From NCBI GenBank assembly GCA_006438735.1, contig RCZF01000001.1, positions 1,364,001-1,428,000 on the forward strand: a stretch of DNA of 64,000 nucleotides, written 5' to 3'. Every line of letters begins with the position of its first letter. Position 1 is the stretch's first letter. A program made the position numbers and the translations under genes. The DNA comes from Sphingomonas koreensis. Lineage in GTDB: Bacteria > Pseudomonadota > Alphaproteobacteria > Sphingomonadales > Sphingomonadaceae. Positions 8,443 through 18,474 of the stretch are shown here, one piece after another. The notes beneath the pieces are model-generated. The model searched no databases. It worked only from the letters and a program-made list of their open reading frames with translations, and was not told the DNA's origin.

Positions 8443-9405
8443 ATGGCGAAGGCGCAGCATCAAGGGGAATCGAACCTCGTCATCTTCGCGGCGCTCGCCG
8501 CCAATCTCGGCATCGCGGTCGCCAAGTTCATCGCCGCCGCGCTATCCGGCTCGTCGTCGATGCTCAGCGAGGCGTTTCACTCGGTGGTCGACAGCGGCAA
8601 TCAAGTGCTGCTGCTTTACGGCCAGCACCGCGCGAAGAAGCCGCCCGATCATCAGCACCCTTTCGGTTATGGCCGCGAACTGTATTTCTGGAGCTTCGTC
8701 GTCGCGATCCTGATCTTCGCGATCGGCGCGGGCGTGTCGATCTACGAAGGCTACCGCCACATCCTCGAGCCCGAAGAGCTGACCAGCCCCACACTCAACT
8801 ACATCGTCCTCGCCGTCTCGGCCGCGCTCGAAGGCACGTCATGGACGCTCGCCGTGCGCGAATTCGTGCGCGGCAAGGGCGAAATGGGCTGGTGGCAGGC
8901 GGTGCGCCATTCGAAGGATCCGCCCAATTTCATCGTCCTGTTCGAAGATTCGGCGGCGCTCGCCGGTCTGGCGGTCGCCGCGCTCGGCGTCTGGGCCAGT
9001 CATTATTGGCAGGACCCGCGGATCGACGGCGTCGCCTCGATCGGCATCGGCCTGATCCTCGCGATGGTCGCCGCGCTGCTCGCCCGCGAATCCAAGGGCC
9101 TGCTGATCGGCGAACGCGCCGACGAGGAAGTGATCGCCAAGGTCCATGACGTCGTCGAAGGTCACTCGGCCGTGTCGTCAGTCAACCACGTCCGCACGAT
9201 CCATACCGGGCCGCAGGAAGTGTTCGCGGCGATCAGCGTCGATTTCAACGACGACGTCACGATGGGCGACGCCGAGACGTTGATCGAGGAGATCGAGGAC
9301 CAATTGCGCGATGCGCTGCCGACGCTGTCGTCGATCTACATCCGTCCTGAAAAGGCCGAAAATGCCGCGGTGGTGCCGGTCAGGCGGCAGGAACCAGTTC
9401 TATGA
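8443..9405 (+). CDS. Cation diffusion facilitator (CDF) metal transporter
   Basis: 320 residues, with AAGGGAAG upstream of the ATG. It exports divalent metal ions such as Zn or Fe(II) by proton antiport. Family motifs are SEAFHSVVD at 42-50 (His46 and Asp50 in TM2), HPFGYGRE in the first cytoplasmic loop and DPRIDGVASIGIG in TM5. About six membrane segments precede a cytoplasmic metal-binding domain starting near residue 220. A long loop with charged residues (RHSKDPPNF) separates TM4 from TM5. The 3' end overlaps the convergent DUF4893 gene by 26 bases. Confidence 0.9.
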   Translation: MAKAQHQGESNLVIFAALAANLGIAVAKFIAAALSGSSSMLSEAFHSVVDSGNQVLLLYGQHRAKKPPDHQHPFGYGRELYFWSFVVAILIFAIGAGVSIYEGYRHILEPEELTSPTLNYIVLAVSAALEGTSWTLAVREFVRGKGEMGWWQAVRHSKDPPNFIVLFEDSAALAGLAVAALGVWASHYWQDPRIDGVASIGIGLILAMVAALLARESKGLLIGERADEEVIAKVHDVVEGHSAVSSVNHVRTIHTGPQEVFAAISVDFNDDVTMGDAETLIEEIEDQLRDALPTLSSIYIRPEKAENAAVVPVRRQEPVL

Positions 9406-10012
9406 CGTCGAGCAAAGATTCGAAATGCGGCTGCGGCAACACCAGCCGCCACCGCGCGTCGCCGATCCGTTCGACATAGCCGGCCATGTCGCGTTTCGCG
9501 TCGCGGCCGTAATCGAGCGGTCGCGTCTCGTCGCCGAGCATCAGCGTGCCGAGGAAGACGCCGCGCGCGGTTTCATCGTCGAAAATCAGCCCGCGCGGCC
9601 GCTGGGGCCCGTCGAGCACCGTCAGCCGCAGCACTTTGCCGACCATCTTCACGCGGCACGGCGCCGCCGGATAGGCGGTATAGGCCGCCACCGCCGCCGA
9701 CGCCGACCCGAGCTTGATCCAGCGACAGCGATAGTCGCCCACCGGCGGCAGCGGCGTTGGAAGCGCGCGATCGGGATCGAACAACGTCGCATCCTGATCG
9801 AGCGGCGCCGCTTCGCCGGCCTTGCGCACCGCGTCGGTGGCGGTCATCCAGGCGTCGCGCCAGCCGCGCAGCCGCGCCTGATCGTCTTCGGTGGCGATCG
9901 CGCGCCACGTCGGGCTCGCCGCTCCTTCCTCGGTCGCGAGCGGCCCCTTGGCGGCGGCGCATCCGCCGAGCGCGCCGAGCAGCGCCAGCGCGAACAATTT
10001 GGTGTGTGTCAT
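9380..10012 (-). CDS. DUF4893-type lipoprotein
   Basis: 210 residues starting MTHTKLFALALLGALGGC, a lipoprotein signal with the lipobox Cys near residue 18. An ATG six codons upstream is possible but spoils the signal. The mature part contains WRAIATEDDQARLRGWRDAW and, near its end, KRDMAGYVERIGDARWRLV. This resembles DUF4893, a sphingomonad family of unknown function. The N-terminus indicates outer-membrane or periplasmic attachment. Confidence 0.72.
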   Translation of the reverse strand: MTHTKLFALALLGALGGCAAAKGPLATEEGAASPTWRAIATEDDQARLRGWRDAWMTATDAVRKAGEAAPLDQDATLFDPDRALPTPLPPVGDYRCRWIKLGSASAAVAAYTAYPAAPCRVKMVGKVLRLTVLDGPQRPRGLIFDDETARGVFLGTLMLGDETRPLDYGRDAKRDMAGYVERIGDARWRLVLPQPHFESLLDVIELVPAA

Positions 10013-10055
10013 CACGCCCGAGCTAACCACGCCGCCGCGGCGCCGGCAAGCGCGC

Positions 10056-10838
10056 TCAGGCAGCCGTCCAGCCGCCGTCCATCGACAGGTTGGCGCCGGT
10101 GATCGACGCCGCCTCGTCGCGGCACAGGAACACCGCCATCGCCGCGACCTGTTCTGGGGTGACGAACTGCTTGGTCGGCTGGGCGGCGAGCAGCACGTCG
10201 TTCATCACCTGCTCGCGCGTCATCCCGCGCGACGCCATCGTGTCGGGGATCTGGCTCTCGACCAGCGGCGTCCAGACATAGCCCGGCGAGATACAATTGA
10301 CGGTGATGCCGTCGGTCGCGGTTTCCAGCGCGATCGTCTTGGTGAGGCCGGCGATGCCGTGCTTGGCCATCACATAGGCCGACTTGTTGGGGCTGGCGAC
10401 GAGCGAATGCGCGGACGCGGTGGAGATGATCCGCCCCCATTTCTTCGCCTTCATCAGCGGCACCGCGGCCTGCATCAGATACCACGCCGAGGTCAGGTTG
10501 ATCTTGACGATTGCCTCGAACTTGTCGGCCGGGAAATCCTCGATCTTCGCGACATGCTGAATGCCGGCGTTGGCGACGATGATGTCGGGCCCGCCGAGTT
10601 CGTCATGGCATCGCTGCACCATCGCCGCGATCTCGTCCGGCTTGGTCATATCGGCAGCATCATACAGCGCCTCGCCGCTGGTCGCCTCGAGCGCGGCGCG
10701 CTCCTTCTCGATGTCGGCGGGGTCGCCGAAGCCGTTGATCATCACCTGCGCCCCCTCGGCGGCGAACGCCTTCGCGTAGGCCAGCCCGATCCCCGAGGTC
10801 GAGCCGGTGATCAGCGCGGATTTTGCCTTGAGGAACAT
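10056..10838 (-). CDS. bdhA: 3-Hydroxybutyrate dehydrogenase
   Basis: 260 residues, short-chain dehydrogenase fold. The coenzyme loop is ALITGSTSGIGLAYAKAF, the catalytic Ser-Tyr-Lys set lies in ISTASAHSLVASPNKSAYVMAK, and NAGIQHVAKIEDFP, SPGYVWTPLVE and the ending SMDGGWTAA are diagnostic for D-3-hydroxybutyrate dehydrogenase. It interconverts D-3-hydroxybutyrate and acetoacetate with NAD. The patatin gene lies 9 bases upstream on the same strand. I infer a polyhydroxybutyrate or acyl-ester utilisation unit. Confidence 0.92.
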   Translation of the reverse strand: MFLKAKSALITGSTSGIGLAYAKAFAAEGAQVMINGFGDPADIEKERAALEATSGEALYDAADMTKPDEIAAMVQRCHDELGGPDIIVANAGIQHVAKIEDFPADKFEAIVKINLTSAWYLMQAAVPLMKAKKWGRIISTASAHSLVASPNKSAYVMAKHGIAGLTKTIALETATDGITVNCISPGYVWTPLVESQIPDTMASRGMTREQVMNDVLLAAQPTKQFVTPEQVAAMAVFLCRDEAASITGANLSMDGGWTAA

Positions 10839-10847
10839 GGCGGACTC

Positions 10848-12011
10848 CTATTTGTCGGTGAGATCGAACGCGGCGGTGTTGCCGTCGAGGATATTCTGCG
10901 CGACCAGCCGGGCATTGGCCATCGTCTCGCTGACCGCTTCATGCCCCGCCGCCCAATGCTCGCGCATCGTGCGCGCTGAAAATTCGAAGTCGCGGCTGCC
11001 GCCTTCCCAGGCGTTAGCCCGGTAGATCAGGTGGACGAGACTGACCGGCTGTTCGGCGGCACGCGCCGCGAGTGCTTTCACATCTTCGTCTTCAAGCAGG
11101 TCGGGTGGGAGTTTGGCGATGACCTTGCGGATCGCCTCACGCTCCTTGCGCAGCTTCATCAGCTGATCGGTTACTTGCCGCGTGCGGCTGGAAAAGCGGA
11201 TTTCCTTCTCACGCGCCGTCACGTCCATGATCGTTTCAGGGCGATCGGCGGCAGACGCGAACAGATCGACCTGAAATACCAGCAGCTCGCCGCTCTGATT
11301 GTCGAGCACATGGGCCAGCGGCGTGTTCGACACGAGCCCGCCATCCCACCAAAGCCGCCCGTCGATCTCGATCGGCGGCAGCCCCGGCGGCAGCGCGCCG
11401 GAGGCCATGATGTGCCGCGCGTCGAGACGTTCGTGCGCGGTATCGAAGTAGCGAAAGTTGCCGCTGACAACATCGACCGCGCCGACCGACAGCCGCACCG
11501 GGCCGTCGTTGAGCATGTCCCAATCGATCAGGTCGTCGAGCGTCGCGATCAGCGGCGTCGAATCGTAGAAGCTCAGCGCCTCCGGGGTGCCCGGCGCCGC
11601 GAACATCGGCGACACGGCGCGCGGCTGAAAGAATCCCGGCACGCCCGACGCCAGCACGAACCCGGCCGACCATTCGTGCAGCCACTCGCGCAGGTGATCG
11701 TTGGGGAGGATCGGAAAGCTCGGCAACGAACTTGTCACGCGATCCCAGAATTGCCTGAGCCGCTCGACTCGGCGCTCGGGCGGATTGCCCGCGAAGATCG
11801 CCGCATTGACCGCGCCGATCGAAATCCCCGCAACCCAATCCACCTCGATCCCGCTGTCGGCCAGCCCGTCGATCACCCCAGCCTGATAGCTGCCGAGCGC
11901 GCCGCCGCCCTGAAAGACAAGCGCGACCTGATCGGGCAGCGGCAACGCCGGCGCCTGCCGCCGCGGCTTCGCATCGGGCCGCGACTCACGCGAGGGTTCG
12001 ACATCCGCCAT
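10848..12011 (-). CDS. Patatin-like phospholipase/hydrolase with DUF3734
   Basis: About 387 residues from ATG 12011; an ATG at 12059 would add 16 hydrophobic residues. The serine hydrolase dyad is intact: oxyanion loop GGGALG (35-40), GISIG (62-66, Ser64) and DGGLVSNTP for the Asp. The C-terminal third (KEIRFSSRTRQVTDQLMKLR) matches the DUF3734 tail. Related proteins include PHB-granule-associated patatins. Direct linkage to bdhA suggests a role in 3-hydroxybutyrate metabolism, but the substrate is not shown by sequence. Confidence 0.85.
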   Translation of the reverse strand: MADVEPSRESRPDAKPRRQAPALPLPDQVALVFQGGGALGSYQAGVIDGLADSGIEVDWVAGISIGAVNAAIFAGNPPERRVERLRQFWDRVTSSLPSFPILPNDHLREWLHEWSAGFVLASGVPGFFQPRAVSPMFAAPGTPEALSFYDSTPLIATLDDLIDWDMLNDGPVRLSVGAVDVVSGNFRYFDTAHERLDARHIMASGALPPGLPPIEIDGRLWWDGGLVSNTPLAHVLDNQSGELLVFQVDLFASAADRPETIMDVTAREKEIRFSSRTRQVTDQLMKLRKEREAIRKVIAKLPPDLLEDEDVKALAARAAEQPVSLVHLIYRANAWEGGSRDFEFSARTMREHWAAGHEAVSETMANARLVAQNILDGNTAAFDLTDK

Positions 12012-12114
12012 CGCCGCCCAGATGGCCGCCCGGGCAATCGCGATCAAGGCCGCTTGCAACCGAATGGCCCCCGGCGCATTCCTGTCGCACCTCGGTCAAC
12101 AGGACGACACGCCC

Positions 12115-13017
12115 ATGCGGCTCGACGATTTCGATCCCAACATCAAGGTGAGCGAGGGAAGCGGCGGCGGGCGTGGTCTCGGCGGTGGCGGCGGGATGCT
12201 GCTGGGTTTGCTGCCGATGGTGTTCAGCCGGTTCGGCTGCGGCGGCGTGGTAGTGTTGCTGGCGATCATGTTCTTCGTCGGGGGCAATCCGCTCAATCTG
12301 ATCGGCGGCGGCTCTTCGCCGACCAGCCAGAGCGCGTCAACGCCGGCGGGCGGCGGCAACGCGACGCAGATTTGCAGCACCAATCCCGACAGGAAGGCGG
12401 CCTGCGACGCGTTCAGTTCCGCCGACAAGACTTGGGCGGCAGTGTTCCAGCAGTCGGGCAAAACCTTCGAGCAGCCGGCGCTCGAATTCTACGATCAGAG
12501 CGACACATCGGGCTGCGGCGCGGCGCAATCGGCGATGGGGCCCTTCTATTGCCCGACCGACCAGACGATCTATCTCGACACCAGCTTCTTCAACGAGCTG
12601 TCGCAGCAATATGGCGCCAAGGGCGATTTCGCGCAGGATTACGTCATCGCGCACGAGTTCGGCCATCACATCCAGCAGCAGCTCGGCACCTCGGATCAGG
12701 TCCAGCGCGAGATGCGGCAATCGAGCTCGACCGCGGCGAACCAGCTATCGGTGAAGCTGGAGCTGCAAGCCGATTGCTATGCCGGCGTGTGGGCGGGGCT
12801 CAACCGCGACCGGATGGACCCGGGTGATCTCGAAGAAGGGCTGACCGCGGCGCAGGCGATTGGCGACGATACGCTCCAGAAGCAATCGCAAGGCCGGGTG
12901 ATGCCCGACAGCTTCACGCACGGCACCTCGGCCGAGCGGACGGCGTGGCTGCGGCGCGGCGTTACCACCGCCGACCCCAGCCAGTGCGACACGTTCTCGG
13001 GAAGCATCGACATCTAA
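12115..13017 (+). CDS. Neutral zinc metallopeptidase, YpfJ family
   Basis: 300 residues from ATG 12115. Upstream in-frame starts run into the divergent patatin gene. The protein has [19 protein letters not shown] at the front, a Gly-rich stretch, one membrane anchor (about 30-56), then the catalytic region with HEFGHH (180-185) and downstream Glu in [12 protein letters not shown]. This is the putative neutral zinc metallopeptidase family (PF04228). It is probably anchored in the inner membrane with a periplasmic active site. Its substrate is unknown. Confidence 0.9.
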   Translation: MRLDDFDPNIKVSEGSGGGRGLGGGGGMLLGLLPMVFSRFGCGGVVVLLAIMFFVGGNPLNLIGGGSSPTSQSASTPAGGGNATQICSTNPDRKAACDAFSSADKTWAAVFQQSGKTFEQPALEFYDQSDTSGCGAAQSAMGPFYCPTDQTIYLDTSFFNELSQQYGAKGDFAQDYVIAHEFGHHIQQQLGTSDQVQREMRQSSSTAANQLSVKLELQADCYAGVWAGLNRDRMDPGDLEEGLTAAQAIGDDTLQKQSQGRVMPDSFTHGTSAERTAWLRRGVTTADPSQCDTFSGSIDI

Positions 13018-13023
13018 CCCCCA

Positions 13024-13131
13024 CTGTTCCCCGGCAAAGGCCGGGGTCCAGTTGAGAGGGAGACGTTGGCGAGCGGCGCGCTCGACAACTTCAATCATCG
13101 ATACTGGACCCCTGCCTTTGACGGGGAACAG
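13024..13131. repeat. Inverted-repeat element, 29-base arms
   Basis: Arms 13024-13052 and 13103-13131 are reverse complements with two mismatches (CTGTTCCCCGGCAAAGGCCG against the complement of the right arm). The 50-base loop is unrelated. The element lies between convergent genes and shares the CCCCGGCnAAGGCCGGGG core with the copy found inside hutG at 51797-51901. Confidence 0.85.
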
Positions 13132-13139
13132 CCAACGGC

Positions 13140-14132
13140 TTACAGCTTCACAAGCATCTTCCCGGTATTCCCGCCCGAAAACAGTCCCATGAACGCTGCC
13201 GGCATCGCCTTGAGCCCGTCATGTACGGTTTCCTCGCGCTTAAGCTGCCCGGCCTTCACCATGCCGCCCATGTCCTGATAGAATTCGGCCGCGCGAGACA
13301 TGAAATCGGTGACGATGAACCCCTGCATCCGCACCCGCATGCCGATCAACCGCGCGAGATAGCGCAGTTCGGTCGCCTTGCCGTCGTTATAGATGTCGAT
13401 CATCCCGCAGATCGCGAAGCGCGCATGAGCGTTGGCGACGGCCAGTGCGGCGTCGAGATGATCGCTGCCGACATTGTCGAAATAGACGTCGATCCCGTTC
13501 GGCGCGGCGTCCATCAATTTCTTGACGAGCGGCGTGCCGCCCTCCTTGTAATCGATCACCGCATCGGCGCCGAGCGATTTGACCCAGGCGCATTTGTCCG
13601 CGCCGCCGGCCGAGCCGATCACCGTCATGCCCTTGGCCTTGGCGATCTGCACCACCGTCGATCCGACCGCACCCGCGGCTGCCGAAACGAACACGACATC
13701 GCCAGCCTTGGCGCTGGCGACATCAAGCAAGCCGAAATAGCCCGTCATCCCCGGCATGCCGAGCTGGCCCAGAAACGCCTGCGCCGGTACGCCGAGATCG
13801 GGCAGCTTCTGCACCTGCCCGGCATCGACCACCGCTTCGTCGCGCCAGCCCATCATGTGCTGCACCATGTCACCCGGCTTGAGGCCATCGGCGTTGCTCT
13901 CGACGACTTCGCCGATCGCGCCGCCTTCCATTGGCGCACCGATCTGGAACGGCGGGACATAGCTTTTCACGTCGTTCATCCTGCCGCGCATATACGGATC
14001 GACCGACAGCCAGCGATTGGCGATCCGCACCTGTCCCTCGCCCACGCTCGGCGTCGCGATCTCGGCCAGCTCGAAATTGGCGTCGGTCGGCATCCCTTGC
14101 GGGCGTGATTTAAGGGTCCAGGCGCGCGCCAT
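13140..14132 (-). CDS. NADP-dependent MDR oxidoreductase (CurA/PTGR-like)
   Basis: 330 residues from ATG 14132, preceded by GGAGAG; upstream in-frame codons to 14204 are not family-like. It is a zinc-free medium-chain reductase: substrate-domain block RWLSVDPYMRGRMND, LGMPGMTGYFGLLD, and coenzyme loop VSAAAGAVGSTVVQIAKAKG. DVYFDNVGSDHLDAAL and the ending GGNTGKMLVKL match the alkenal/one reductase and CurA branch. It probably reduces alpha,beta-unsaturated carbonyls with NADPH. It is monocistronic. Confidence 0.9.
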   Translation of the reverse strand: MARAWTLKSRPQGMPTDANFELAEIATPSVGEGQVRIANRWLSVDPYMRGRMNDVKSYVPPFQIGAPMEGGAIGEVVESNADGLKPGDMVQHMMGWRDEAVVDAGQVQKLPDLGVPAQAFLGQLGMPGMTGYFGLLDVASAKAGDVVFVSAAAGAVGSTVVQIAKAKGMTVIGSAGGADKCAWVKSLGADAVIDYKEGGTPLVKKLMDAAPNGIDVYFDNVGSDHLDAALAVANAHARFAICGMIDIYNDGKATELRYLARLIGMRVRMQGFIVTDFMSRAAEFYQDMGGMVKAGQLKREETVHDGLKAMPAAFMGLFSGGNTGKMLVKL

Positions 14133-14207
14133 CGTAACTCTCCATGAATTGTTTTTCGTAGATCGGGTATGGCATATACGTTGCGAAATGCAACCCTTGG
14201 CCACAGC

Positions 14208-14240
14208 AAAAAGGCCCGGGCGCCGGAGCGTCCGAGCCTT
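14208..14240 (-). terminator. Terminator after the DUF2171 gene
   Basis: Read on the minus strand, AAGGC / GCCTT and GGACGC / GCGCCC arms form an interrupted stem (one G-T wobble and a two-base bulge) followed by TTTTT. It lies about 38 bases past the stop of the gene ending at 14278. Confidence 0.6.
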
Positions 14241-14277
14241 CTTTCGAAGCGGCGGCCAAGGCCGCCTTCCCTACCGC

Positions 14278-15207
14278 TCAGTAGGTTCCGGAGAAGCTGC
14301 GGCCGAGGTTGTGTGTATCGGCAGCATCGTTACGATCGTCGCCGAACAGCGCCTGATTGCGCTCCTCGTCTTTCCAATGCGCATGCGCATCGCTGGCGGT
14401 CTTGCGGATCGTCACCTTGTCGTCGACACGGTCGATCCAGCGCGACGGAATCGAACGGTGATGCCCGCCGGCTTCCGGATCGCTCTTGGTCAGTAGGATG
14501 CGGTCGCCGCGGACCTTGTCGACCGTGCCGACATGCTCGCCGTCCGATCCGATCACGTCCATATGCTCGGCAACGCGCGACAGTGAAGTGCGCTGCCCTT
14601 GACGCTCTTGTCGCCAGCTGCCGAATTCATTGTGAAATTTCTGGCGATTTTCCTGGCGATATTCGTGATAGTCACGGTCGAGCGCATCGATCTGCTGCTT
14701 GCGCCAGCCATGGTAATCCTCGTCTCGGCGGTCGCCGCCGAAGCTCCGTCCAGCGTAACGCTCGTCATAGCGTTGATCCATCTCGCGGCGGCGCTCGGCG
14801 TCATCATCCCCGAACCACGACCGTACTTCATCGCCAGCGCGATCGAAGAAGCCGCGCTCTTCGTAATCATAGCCTTGCGGCTGGCGGCCATATCCGGGAT
14901 CGCGGCGGCGCGGATTGGCAAAGCGCTGACCATCCGATGCATCGCTGCCGTCATAAGGCCGGTCGCGGCGACCTTCGGCATAGGCGCCGCGGTTGCCGGC
15001 ATATTGCCCCCTCGCGCCGTAGCGCTCGCGACGGCCATCGCCCCGATCACGATCGTCGCCGATCTCGCCGGCGGCTTGGTAATCACGTCCGCTCGAATAG
15101 CTGAACTCGCGGCCCGAGCCATAATCGCTGCCGTAATCCTGCGGCGTCGTGCGGCCGTAATAATCGGCCTGCGGATCGGTGTTTCGCGGATATCGTTCGT
15201 AGCCCAT
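14278..15207 (-). CDS. DUF2171-domain protein with long disordered N-terminus
   Basis: 309 residues. The first 200 are low-complexity and strongly charged, rich in Arg, Asp, Gly and Tyr (GSDYGSGREFSYSSGRDY, RRDRPYDGSDASDG). The C-terminal 100 form a compact domain: MDVIGSDGEHVGTVDKV, DRILLTKSD and SIPSRWIDRVDDKVTI, which is the PRC-barrel-like DUF2171 pattern. No signal peptide is present. Such proteins are often stress-induced in sphingomonads; a role here is not shown. A hairpin terminator follows. Confidence 0.8.
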   Translation of the reverse strand: MGYERYPRNTDPQADYYGRTTPQDYGSDYGSGREFSYSSGRDYQAAGEIGDDRDRGDGRRERYGARGQYAGNRGAYAEGRRDRPYDGSDASDGQRFANPRRRDPGYGRQPQGYDYEERGFFDRAGDEVRSWFGDDDAERRREMDQRYDERYAGRSFGGDRRDEDYHGWRKQQIDALDRDYHEYRQENRQKFHNEFGSWRQERQGQRTSLSRVAEHMDVIGSDGEHVGTVDKVRGDRILLTKSDPEAGGHHRSIPSRWIDRVDDKVTIRKTASDAHAHWKDEERNQALFGDDRNDAADTHNLGRSFSGTY

Positions 15208-15434
15208 TGCATCGCCTCCTTACGCGAACTTGGTGACGCAGAGCAGGACGCGCTCTGCGCACGATGATGAAACAACGGGATAATTGCGATCCTGTTCCCC
15301 GCACCGAAGCACGTCGTCGTCTCCGCCGCGCGGTTCGGCGCAAGCCGCGTGAAAACGCTGGCGAAGCCGCTGTTGCATCGCCCGACAATGGCCGCTAGAG
15401 GCGTGCGTCCCCGGCGCTGCCGGGTGGCGGGCGC

Positions 15435-15510
15435 GGGGCCGTAGCTCAGATGGGAGAGCGCTGCAATCGCACTGCAGAGGTCAGGGGTTCGATTCCCCTC
15501 GGCTCCACCA
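15435..15510 (+). tRNA. tRNA-Ala (anticodon CGC)
   Basis: A 76-base cloverleaf with encoded CCA. The acceptor stem GGGGCCG pairs with CGGCTCC and includes the G3-U70 wobble that identifies alanine tRNAs. The anticodon stem CTGCA/TGCAG encloses loop ATCGCAC, so the anticodon is CGC, reading GCG. The T loop is GGTTCGATTCC. No integrase or duplicated 3' end is nearby. Confidence 0.95.
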
Positions 15511-15784
15511 GCCCCCGCCGCGATCAATTTGAAATCTAGTCCTCACCCCGGTGGGGACGTCGCTCTGCTACCAACCCAAATTGCAGGGGTCGCTGGTGGC
15601 CGGCAATTCTCGCACACTGGCGGACACCTTCTGACTCCAACCCAGACGCTGCGTCGCCGGCTTGGGTGAAACGGTCGTTAGTAAGCTGTCGCGTCCGGCT
15701 CTGCCGAAAGGGATCAGGAACGACGGGTAGCTACGCGTAAGGATGGCGACACGGCCGGCGAGCAGGACGTTCGACGCCAGATCG

Positions 15785-16516
15785 TTACTCCGCTCCAGCG
15801 ATCAGTGTCAGCAACGCGGCGCTATGCTCAGGGCGACAGATCAGCAGATCGGGCAGCGAGACGTCGGCGCGATTGTAGATCAGCGGCGATCCGTCGATCC
15901 GCGACGCGTGCAGCCCGGCGCCCAGCGCAACCGCGACCGGGGCGCAACTGTCCCATTCATATTGTCCGCCGGCGTGGACGTAGATGTCTGCCCGGCCATC
16001 GACCACCGCCATCGCCTTCGCCCCGGCCGACCCCATCGGAATCAGCTCCGCGTCGAGCGCCTCAGCGAGTTTGACCGCAATGTCCGGCGGCCGCGTGCGA
16101 CTGACCACCATGCGCAGGCGGGCCGGCGCCGCGCCGGGCACCTCGACGCCATTGCTCACGAATACGCGATCGAGCCCGGGCATGGCCACCGCGCCGATCG
16201 CCGGGCGACCGCCGATCGACAGCGCGACATGCACCGCCCAGTCGTCGCGACCCTCGCCATATTCGCGCGTGCCGTCGAGCGGATCGACGATCCACACCCG
16301 ATCCACCGTGCATCGCGCCTGATCGTCCTGCGCTTCTTCCGACAGCACGAAATCGCCGGGCCGCTCGGTGCGCAACCGCGACAGGATCAGCGCATTGGCC
16401 TCCGCGTCGCCACGCTTGCCGAGCGCTTTGCCCTCTTCGCGGCGCTCATCCCGGATGCGCACCAGCAAGTCGCCGGCTTCGCGGGCGATCGAGGCGGCGA
16501 GATCGGCATCCGTCAT
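15785..16516 (-). CDS. cysQ: 3'(2'),5'-bisphosphate nucleotidase
   Basis: 243 residues of the inositol monophosphatase superfamily. The metal-binding motif [12 protein letters not shown] and the C-terminal [18 protein letters not shown] are intact, and the first acidic ligand lies in LSEEAQDD. CysQ removes the 3' phosphate of PAP or PAPS and so clears by-products of sulfate assimilation. The start overlaps the cysNC stop by 4 bases, placing it last in a cysD-cysNC-cysQ operon. Confidence 0.9.
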   Translation of the reverse strand: MTDADLAASIAREAGDLLVRIRDERREEGKALGKRGDAEANALILSRLRTERPGDFVLSEEAQDDQARCTVDRVWIVDPLDGTREYGEGRDDWAVHVALSIGGRPAIGAVAMPGLDRVFVSNGVEVPGAAPARLRMVVSRTRPPDIAVKLAEALDAELIPMGSAGAKAMAVVDGRADIYVHAGGQYEWDSCAPVAVALGAGLHASRIDGSPLIYNRADVSLPDLLICRPEHSAALLTLIAGAE

Positions 16517-18474
16517 GATGCTCGCCGACCGTGATGAAGGATGTGATCGACGATCGCTTCTGCCGCAGCATCGGCGCTGGTCGTCGTCGTATCGATCCGC
16601 AGATCGGCCGACTCCGGCGCTTCATAGGGGCTATCGATGCCGGTGAAATTATCGAGCTGCCCGGCGCGGGCCTTCTTGTAGAGCCCCTTCACGTCGCGGG
16701 CTTCGGCCACTTCCAGCGGCGTATCGATGAAAATCTCGACGAACTCGCCCTCCGGCAGCAAGTCGCGCACCATTTGCCGCTCGACGCGGAACGGCGAAAT
16801 GAAGGCGGTAAGCACGATCAGACCGGCATCGGTCATCAGCCTGGCAACTTCGCCGACGCGGCGGATATTCTCGATCCGGTCGGTGTCGGTGAACCCCAGA
16901 TCCTTGTTGAGCCCGTGGCGGATATTGTCGCCGTCGAGCAGGAAGCTGTGCTTGCCGATCGCGTGGAGCTTCTTCTCGACCAGATTGGCGATGGTCGATT
17001 TGCCCGACCCGGAAAGACCCGTGAACCACAGCACCTTGGGCTGCTGATTCTTCTGCGCGGCGTGCGCCTGTCGGCTGATCTCGATCGCCTGCCAATGGAC
17101 GTTCTGGCTGCGCCTGAGCGCATAGTCGATCATACCGGCGGCGACCGTCGCGTTGGTCGCCTTGTCGATCAGGATGAACCCGCCGAGATCGTGGCTGTCG
17201 GCATAAGGCTCGAACACGATGCCGCGATCGGTATAGACCTCGGCCACGCCGATGTCGTTGAGCGCGAGCGTCTTGGCCGACAGCTCGGCCATCGTGTTGA
17301 CATCGACGGTGTGTTTGGGCGGCTGCACCGTGGCGCTGACGGTCTGCGCGGTGGATTTGAGCCAATAGGCGCGGCCCGGCTGGAGCGGTTCCTCGGCCAT
17401 CCACACGATGGTCGCCTGGAACTGATCGGCGACTTGCGGCGGCGCGTCGGCGGCGACGATTACATCGCCGCGCGAGCAATCGACCTCGTCGGCGAGCACC
17501 AGCGTGACGGACTGGCCCGCCACGGCTTCGTCCAGATCGCCGTCGCCTTCGAAGCCGCCTGCCGCATCGCTCAGAACAGGCATCGTCACGATCCGCGCCA
17601 CCGTCGACGTGCGCCCCGATGGCAAGACGCGCACGGCATCGCCGGGCCGCACCGCACCGCTCGCGATAAGGCCGGCAAAGCCGCGGAAATCGAGATTGGG
17701 ACGGTTGACCCATTGCACCGGCATACGCAGCGGCCTGTCGCGATCGGCATCGGCGTTTACCTCGACGCTTTCGAGGTGCTCGATCAGCGTCGGCCCGCCA
17801 TACCACGGCATCGCGTCCGACCCGTTCGCGATATTGTCGCCGCGCAAGCCCGAGAGCGGGATCGCGGTGAAGCCGGCAATCCCGATGCTGTCGGCAAACG
17901 CGCGGTAATCGGCGACGATCGCGTCGAAGCGCGCCTGATCGTAACCGATCAGGTCCATCTTGTTGACCGCCAGCACCAGGTGCCGAATGCCGAGCAGATG
18001 CGCGAGATACGAATGCCGCCGCGTCTGCGTCAGCACGCCCTTGCGCGCGTCGATCAGGATCACGGCGAGATCGGCGGTCGAGGCGCCGGTCACCATGTTG
18101 CGGGTATATTGTTCGTGGCCGGGCGTATCGGCGACGATGAACTTGCGCTTCTCGGTCGCGAAAAAGCGGTAGGCGACGTCGATCGTGATGCCCTGCTCGC
18201 GCTCGGCGGCGAGACCATCGACCAACAGCGCGAAATCGATCTCCTGCCCCTGCGTGCCGGCGCGCTTCGAATCGGCCTCGAGCGCTGCGAGCTGATCCTC
18301 GAAGATCATCTTCGAATCGTAGAGTAGCCGGCCAATCAGCGTCGATTTGCCATCGTCGACCGAGCCGCAGGTGATGAAGCGCAGCATCGTCTTCGACTGA
18401 TGGAGCGCGAGATAGGCGTCGATATCCTCGGCGATCAGCGCATCGGTCTGATAAGCGGGTTCGGCGGTAGCCAT
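16513..18474 (-). CDS. cysNC: Bifunctional sulfate adenylyltransferase large subunit / APS kinase
   Basis: 653 residues. The N-terminal GTPase half (CysN) has GSVDDGKST at 37-45, [11 protein letters not shown] and NKMDLIGYD. The C-terminal kinase half (CysC) begins near residue 460 with its own P-loop GLSGSGKST and contains [18 protein letters not shown]. The fused enzyme makes APS from sulfate and ATP using GTP energy, then phosphorylates APS to PAPS. The stop of cysD and this ATG share one base (TGATG). Confidence 0.96.
   Translation of the reverse strand: MATAEPAYQTDALIAEDIDAYLALHQSKTMLRFITCGSVDDGKSTLIGRLLYDSKMIFEDQLAALEADSKRAGTQGQEIDFALLVDGLAAEREQGITIDVAYRFFATEKRKFIVADTPGHEQYTRNMVTGASTADLAVILIDARKGVLTQTRRHSYLAHLLGIRHLVLAVNKMDLIGYDQARFDAIVADYRAFADSIGIAGFTAIPLSGLRGDNIANGSDAMPWYGGPTLIEHLESVEVNADADRDRPLRMPVQWVNRPNLDFRGFAGLIASGAVRPGDAVRVLPSGRTSTVARIVTMPVLSDAAGGFEGDGDLDEAVAGQSVTLVLADEVDCSRGDVIVAADAPPQVADQFQATIVWMAEEPLQPGRAYWLKSTAQTVSATVQPPKHTVDVNTMAELSAKTLALNDIGVAEVYTDRGIVFEPYADSHDLGGFILIDKATNATVAAGMIDYALRRSQNVHWQAIEISRQAHAAQKNQQPKVLWFTGLSGSGKSTIANLVEKKLHAIGKHSFLLDGDNIRHGLNKDLGFTDTDRIENIRRVGEVARLMTDAGLIVLTAFISPFRVERQMVRDLLPEGEFVEIFIDTPLEVAEARDVKGLYKKARAGQLDNFTGIDSPYEAPESADLRIDTTTTSADAAAEAIVDHILHHGRRAS

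Noticed and set aside
15435..15784. Genomic island at tRNA-Ala
   Set aside because: No integrase follows, the tRNA 3' end is not duplicated nearby and flanking genes are core metabolism.
16531..18327. 598-residue plus-strand frame opposite cysNC
   Set aside because: Antisense of a certain gene; Arg/Asp/His-rich shadow composition.
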